NCBI GenBank assembly: GCA_017744795.1
Contig: JAGIAQ010000002.1
Span: 1 to 64,000 of the forward strand
Direction of reading: 5' to 3'
DNA: 64,000 nucleotides
Origin: Niabella sp.
GTDB lineage: Bacteria > Bacteroidota > Bacteroidia > Chitinophagales > Chitinophagaceae
Below are positions 60,771-64,000 of this stretch, piece by piece (within the stretch, counting starts at the first letter, position 1; each line of letters starts with the position of its first letter). The notes beneath the pieces are model-generated. The model was not told the DNA's origin, did not search any database, and saw only the letters and a program-made list of their open reading frames with translations. A program made the position numbers and the translations under genes.

Positions 60771-62219
60771 TTATTCCGGCTTAAACGCTGTCATCAATTT
60801 ATTATCGGTCCGGAACGGCAACGCCGGCAATCCATCCTTATTATACAGGTTGGGTTTTGCATCCTCCCGCCAGGCAAAGCGTACCGCGCCCGGTTTTTTT
60901 ATACCCGCAGCGGATACCCAAATTTTATTGTTTTTTATAACTGCTATCGCCGGGACATACTGCCCTTGTTCATCCGCGATTTCAAAACAATTTAACGGTT
61001 TCCCATCTTTGCTCATCAATCCCTGTCCGGTATAATCAAAGTCGATCACCATCGCGGCATCCTCTGTTTTAGCGGCCTTAAACACCGGCCCCATGGGCAT
61101 TGCAGCTAATATCTTATAGGTTTTACTTAAGGCCGACTGTGCCAGGCGTTTGCCCAGATCCCATTTATCAACCGGATGCAGATCCGCAGGATTATCATTC
61201 AAATCCATTGTATTGATCATTATGGTATTCGGAATTTTCAACGCTGCCTGCTGGGCTTCCCAAAATTCGGGCTCGCTGAAGACTGTATAAGGCCTGTCGG
61301 AGGCTTTTGAATAATTATATGGTGCAATCTGTACATAATAAAATGGCAGGGCGGGGTTTTGCCACTCTTTACGCCAGTAATTGATCAGGGCGTTCATTTT
61401 ATACGTGTATTGCAATCGCTCATTCAGAAAGCAATTGGATTCTCCCTGGTACCATAAAAAGCCTTTTACCGCAAAAGGGATCAACGGCTTTATCATAGAA
61501 GTGTAGAACTTGCCGGGGTCTCCGTCAATCTTATGTGTACTATCTGTCTGTTGTTTAAAAAAATCAAGTGCGGTAAAAGCTTCCCGAGGCATCCAGGGCT
61601 CGATGCGACTGCCGGGTATAGCCGCGGAGATCATTCCCACCGGTACCTTTAATTGAGCCTGCAATTCCTTAGCAAAAAAATAACCGACGGCAGAAAAACT
61701 GCGCAGTGCATCATCCTCTGCAACGGCCCATCCGGCGTGCGTTGCATCCGGCTGCATTTTTTTACGATCCACCAGGAAAATGCGAATATTTTTATTATGC
61801 GCCGTTTCCAGTTCTTTTACCGGCCAGTTAGCGCCGGGAGGCGGTTGCAATTTTCCGATTTTGCGCATGGCAAACTCCATATTGGATTGCCCCGAGCACA
61901 ACCACACTTCCCCTACAAGGACATTATTGAGTTTTATCGTTTCCTTTCCTGAAACAATCTCCAATACGGCGGGATCAAAGGAAGCCTTCAGTGGTCGCAA
62001 CGCTATTTTCCAGCTGCTGTCAGCCTTTACTGTAACCCTTTCCTTTTGTTCTTTAAAAGTTACAGTGACCATCTCACCAGGTGTGCCACGCCCCCATACC
62101 GGAACCGGCTGTCCTTGTTGCAAGACCATATCGTTGCCGATGATCTTTGCCACGGAAAGCTGTGCCCGCGCCTGTGCGCAGAACAACACCCCTAAACTTA
62201 TGATCCATTTATAGCTCAT
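60771..62219 (-). CDS. sialate O-acetylesterase-like carbohydrate esterase
   Basis: A secreted SGNH-type esterase of 482 residues (signal peptide ending ARAQ). GQSNMEFAM at about residue 111 carries the nucleophile; GFLWYQGESN and DLHPVDKWDLGKRLA (Asp and His) complete the site. The family removes acetyl groups from sialic acids or plant polysaccharides (CE20/CE6-like). In this context acetylated pectin is the likely target. Its ATG overlaps the stop of the MGH1-like gene by 4 bases (ATGA). Confidence 0.9.
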   Translation of the reverse strand: MSYKWIISLGVLFCAQARAQLSVAKIIGNDMVLQQGQPVPVWGRGTPGEMVTVTFKEQKERVTVKADSSWKIALRPLKASFDPAVLEIVSGKETIKLNNVLVGEVWLCSGQSNMEFAMRKIGKLQPPPGANWPVKELETAHNKNIRIFLVDRKKMQPDATHAGWAVAEDDALRSFSAVGYFFAKELQAQLKVPVGMISAAIPGSRIEPWMPREAFTALDFFKQQTDSTHKIDGDPGKFYTSMIKPLIPFAVKGFLWYQGESNCFLNERLQYTYKMNALINYWRKEWQNPALPFYYVQIAPYNYSKASDRPYTVFSEPEFWEAQQAALKIPNTIMINTMDLNDNPADLHPVDKWDLGKRLAQSALSKTYKILAAMPMGPVFKAAKTEDAAMVIDFDYTGQGLMSKDGKPLNCFEIADEQGQYVPAIAVIKNNKIWVSAAGIKKPGAVRFAWREDAKPNLYNKDGLPALPFRTDNKLMTAFKPE

Positions 62220-63751
62220 TTCAATATGCCTTTTACAATACCCAATTTATCTGACCGTCCTACCAGTTTTCCATCAGACCAAACGGATAAGCCTTTTCCT
62301 TTGTGATATTTTTGTCCCGTTTTATCCCAGATAATGGTTAGTATTTTCCCATGATATAAAATATTATCCAGGGCAAACCAATCCCATGCACCAGCCGGCA
62401 GCAAAGGATTTACTTCCACCTGATTATCTGCGCGGGGACGTAATCCTGCCAGTCCGGTAATTACAAGGTCATTAAAAGTAGAATGGTTGTAATAACGGCC
62501 CCGCTCATCTGCCGTAAGCCACTGACCGGTTTTTTCATCCATATACTCGCCAATATAGGGCGCCCCATTTTTATGCTGCGCGGCCGCATATTTTTTTAGC
62601 TGAAGAAAATAATCTTTTTTAGATACGTATGATTGCTTATAGTTATTCAGCAAATTAGCCATTGCCGTTAATGTTTGCGCGGTTGCAAAGGGCCACACGG
62701 CGCCATCCCATTCGCATTTGCAGCAGCCATGCATGCGGAAGGCAGGATGGCTCCGATCGGCAGTGGTAATACCCGCAGGGGCGTTAAAATGCGCCGGGTT
62801 CATTAATTTGCTCCACGCACTGCTATAGGAGCCATCGGGCATATTAAAATACCAGGGAATAAAACCGATGGCTTCCATTACGTTGGCCAGTGTATCTGCC
62901 GGCTCTTTGCGCACTTCAAAGAACAGCGCTTTATTATTCCACAAATCGCGCTGCAGCAATTTTTTCAACGTATCCGCTTTTTCCTGATACTGGCGCTGCA
63001 AATTGGTATTACCGGTCAGCATTGCAATAGCGGCGATGGCTTTTGCGTTCCCATACATATAACCATTAATGGATGGCCGCGGATTTTTTTCTTTACGTCC
63101 GCCGCTGATGGTTTCCTCCATGGCATCCCGCACATCATATTGCCAGAACAAACCATTGGGGTATCTTTTTTCATCCTCCCACAACTGGTAATCAGCCTGC
63201 AGATCCGGCAATAAATTTTTAACGAATGCAGCATTACCGTTTACAAGAAACCTGTTATAAATAGCATCACTGTTCCAACTGCTGAAGGCCCGCAATTTTT
63301 TCAAAGGTTTGCCCTCATTACCGCGATACCAGGTCAACAGATCATCATCCAGGTATTGCTGGTTGTGCAACCAGCGCGCTTCATAAATGTGATGCCCCAG
63401 GCCACTGCTGATCAGATTATACTTGTCGGCATAAGAGCGCTGTATTAAAAACTCTGTAATGGCAAAACCCTGTGGTGTTTGAATGATATGTTTGCGCAGG
63501 GTCCACCAGCGGAAATAATAGATCTCTTCAAATTTTTTGTCGGGGCAGCTAAACAACGGAATATTCTTTTGCATCCAGTTCCAGGAGTCCGTATCCGGGA
63601 TTGCCTGGGCAGCAGCTTCCTGCGGCAGGGTGTTAAATTCATCCACGTAGTGTTTGAAATCTGCATTACGGAGCACCAGCGGCTGTGCAGCAGCCTGTAC
63701 AGAAATAAACAGTCCCAGCAACCTCATTAAAAATTTATCCATCCGCATCAT
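62216..63751 (-). CDS. MGH1/GH63-like (alpha/alpha)6 glycosidase
   Basis: A secreted protein of 511 residues with a signal peptide (LMRLLGLFISVQAAAQ). The core is an (alpha/alpha)6 toroid: FRWWTLRKHIIQTPQGF, FSSWNSDAIYNRFLVNG, NGLFWQYDVRDAMEETISGGR and CEWDGAVWPFATAQTL are the family's conserved blocks (mannosylglycerate-hydrolase/GH63/trehalase-like). The carbohydrate target is unknown. It is 8 bases after the FGGY kinase stop, so they are cotranscribed. Confidence 0.83.
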   Translation of the reverse strand: MMRMDKFLMRLLGLFISVQAAAQPLVLRNADFKHYVDEFNTLPQEAAAQAIPDTDSWNWMQKNIPLFSCPDKKFEEIYYFRWWTLRKHIIQTPQGFAITEFLIQRSYADKYNLISSGLGHHIYEARWLHNQQYLDDDLLTWYRGNEGKPLKKLRAFSSWNSDAIYNRFLVNGNAAFVKNLLPDLQADYQLWEDEKRYPNGLFWQYDVRDAMEETISGGRKEKNPRPSINGYMYGNAKAIAAIAMLTGNTNLQRQYQEKADTLKKLLQRDLWNNKALFFEVRKEPADTLANVMEAIGFIPWYFNMPDGSYSSAWSKLMNPAHFNAPAGITTADRSHPAFRMHGCCKCEWDGAVWPFATAQTLTAMANLLNNYKQSYVSKKDYFLQLKKYAAAQHKNGAPYIGEYMDEKTGQWLTADERGRYYNHSTFNDLVITGLAGLRPRADNQVEVNPLLPAGAWDWFALDNILYHGKILTIIWDKTGQKYHKGKGLSVWSDGKLVGRSDKLGIVKGILK

Positions 63752-63759
63752 TTCTCAAT

Positions 63760-64000
63760 TTATATTTTTCCGGCGATGGCGTCCAGCCAGCCTTTGTACC
63801 CTTCCGCGGCCAATTCTTTTCCCGAACCGGGCCCGTTTTGTTTTTTATTTTTTTCCAGGTTCACCAATGTTTCCAAATCCTCAAATATTCCTGCCTCCAA
63901 CCCGGCCATATAAGCCGCACCCAAAGCAGATACATCGGCCATAGTACTTTGGTATACCGGCTTATCCAGCAGATCAGCCATGAACTGCATTACAAAGGTA
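63760..64000 (-). CDS. FGGY-family carbohydrate kinase, C-terminal end only
   Basis: The reading frame stays open to the window edge; only about the last 80 residues are present, so this is a partial gene. FVMQFMADLLDKPV and DVSALGAAYMAGLEAGIF match the C-terminal ATPase domain of FGGY kinases, closest in feel to glycerol kinase-like members. The substrate (glycerol, rhamnulose, xylulose or another) cannot be decided from this end. First visible gene of the second minus array. Confidence 0.82.
   Translation of the reverse strand, partial: TFVMQFMADLLDKPVYQSTMADVSALGAAYMAGLEAGIFEDLETLVNLEKNKKQNGPGSGKELAAEGYKGWLDAIAGKI

Noticed and set aside
1-64000. tRNA, rRNA or CRISPR loci
   Set aside because: I looked for cloverleaf T-loop sequences and regularly spaced repeats and saw none; a dedicated RNA search would be needed to exclude small RNAs.

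Overview
The window reads as a chromosomal segment of a Bacteroidota bacterium, most likely family Chitinophagaceae (a Niabella-like genome would fit). The signs are a gliding-motility gldC gene, a DUF4290 gene, TAnnTTTG-type -7 promoter boxes, no visible Shine-Dalgarno sites, an ECF sigma/FecR/outer-membrane-receptor triad, and a dense set of plant-glycan enzymes with typical Bacteroidota signal peptides. The lineage is inferred from gene content only. I saw no rRNA, tRNA, CRISPR array, transposase or phage gene.

Layout. (1) 0.2-4.5 kb: a minus-strand envelope signalling unit (ECF sigma factor, FecR anti-sigma factor, STN-containing outer-membrane beta-barrel receptor). (2) 4.7-7.3 kb: plus-strand fabH, lipid kinase and rnhB, tightly overlapped. 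Two odd small secreted Pro/His- and Pro/Lys-rich proteins and a secreted sulfatase follow. (3) 9.8-21.6 kb: mainly minus-strand housekeeping: nadK, a BamA/TamA-like barrel protein, a CBS protein, an alpha/beta hydrolase, cvpA-like, yqeY-like, gldC, a glycosyltransferase, tsf, rpsB, rpsI and rplM. A DUF4290 gene and a small membrane protein gene lie on the plus strand. A chagasin-like protease inhibitor gene ends this part.

(4) 22-64 kb: a large accessory glycan-catabolism island. An AraC regulator is divergent from a DUF5703 glycosidase. A long minus-strand array (46.0 to 27.9 kb) reads GH141-like beta-helix enzyme fused to a rhamnose-mutarotase-like domain, Gfo/Idh/MocA oxidoreductase, sodium:solute symporter, GH78, GH127, RuBisCO-like protein, DUF1537 acid-sugar kinase, Asp/Glu-racemase-family protein, BASS-family transporter, GH106. 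A plus-strand block (46.2-51.4 kb) has a DapA-family aldolase, a secreted esterase, a secreted xylose-isomerase-like TIM barrel and an FMN-dependent alpha-hydroxy-acid oxidase. A second minus-strand array (64.0 to 51.6 kb) has an FGGY kinase (cut by the window edge), an MGH1-like glycosidase, a sialate-O-acetylesterase-like protein, GH2, GH78, DUF3826, a sialidase-like propeller and a second sodium symporter.

The enzyme families (GH78, GH106, GH127, GH141-like, GH2, esterases) point to rhamnose-rich pectin such as rhamnogalacturonan I or II. No SusC/SusD pair is visible; import appears to rely on sodium symporters. The most interesting part is the four-gene core at 31.4-36.1 kb (RuBisCO-like protein, DUF1537 kinase, one-cysteine racemase-family protein, BASS transporter) embedded among the pectin glycosidases. 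It looks like a dedicated pathway for an unusual sugar acid released from that polysaccharide. Short intergenic repeats of several families punctuate the island, and two of them appear to have been captured as the signal-peptide region of one GH78 enzyme.
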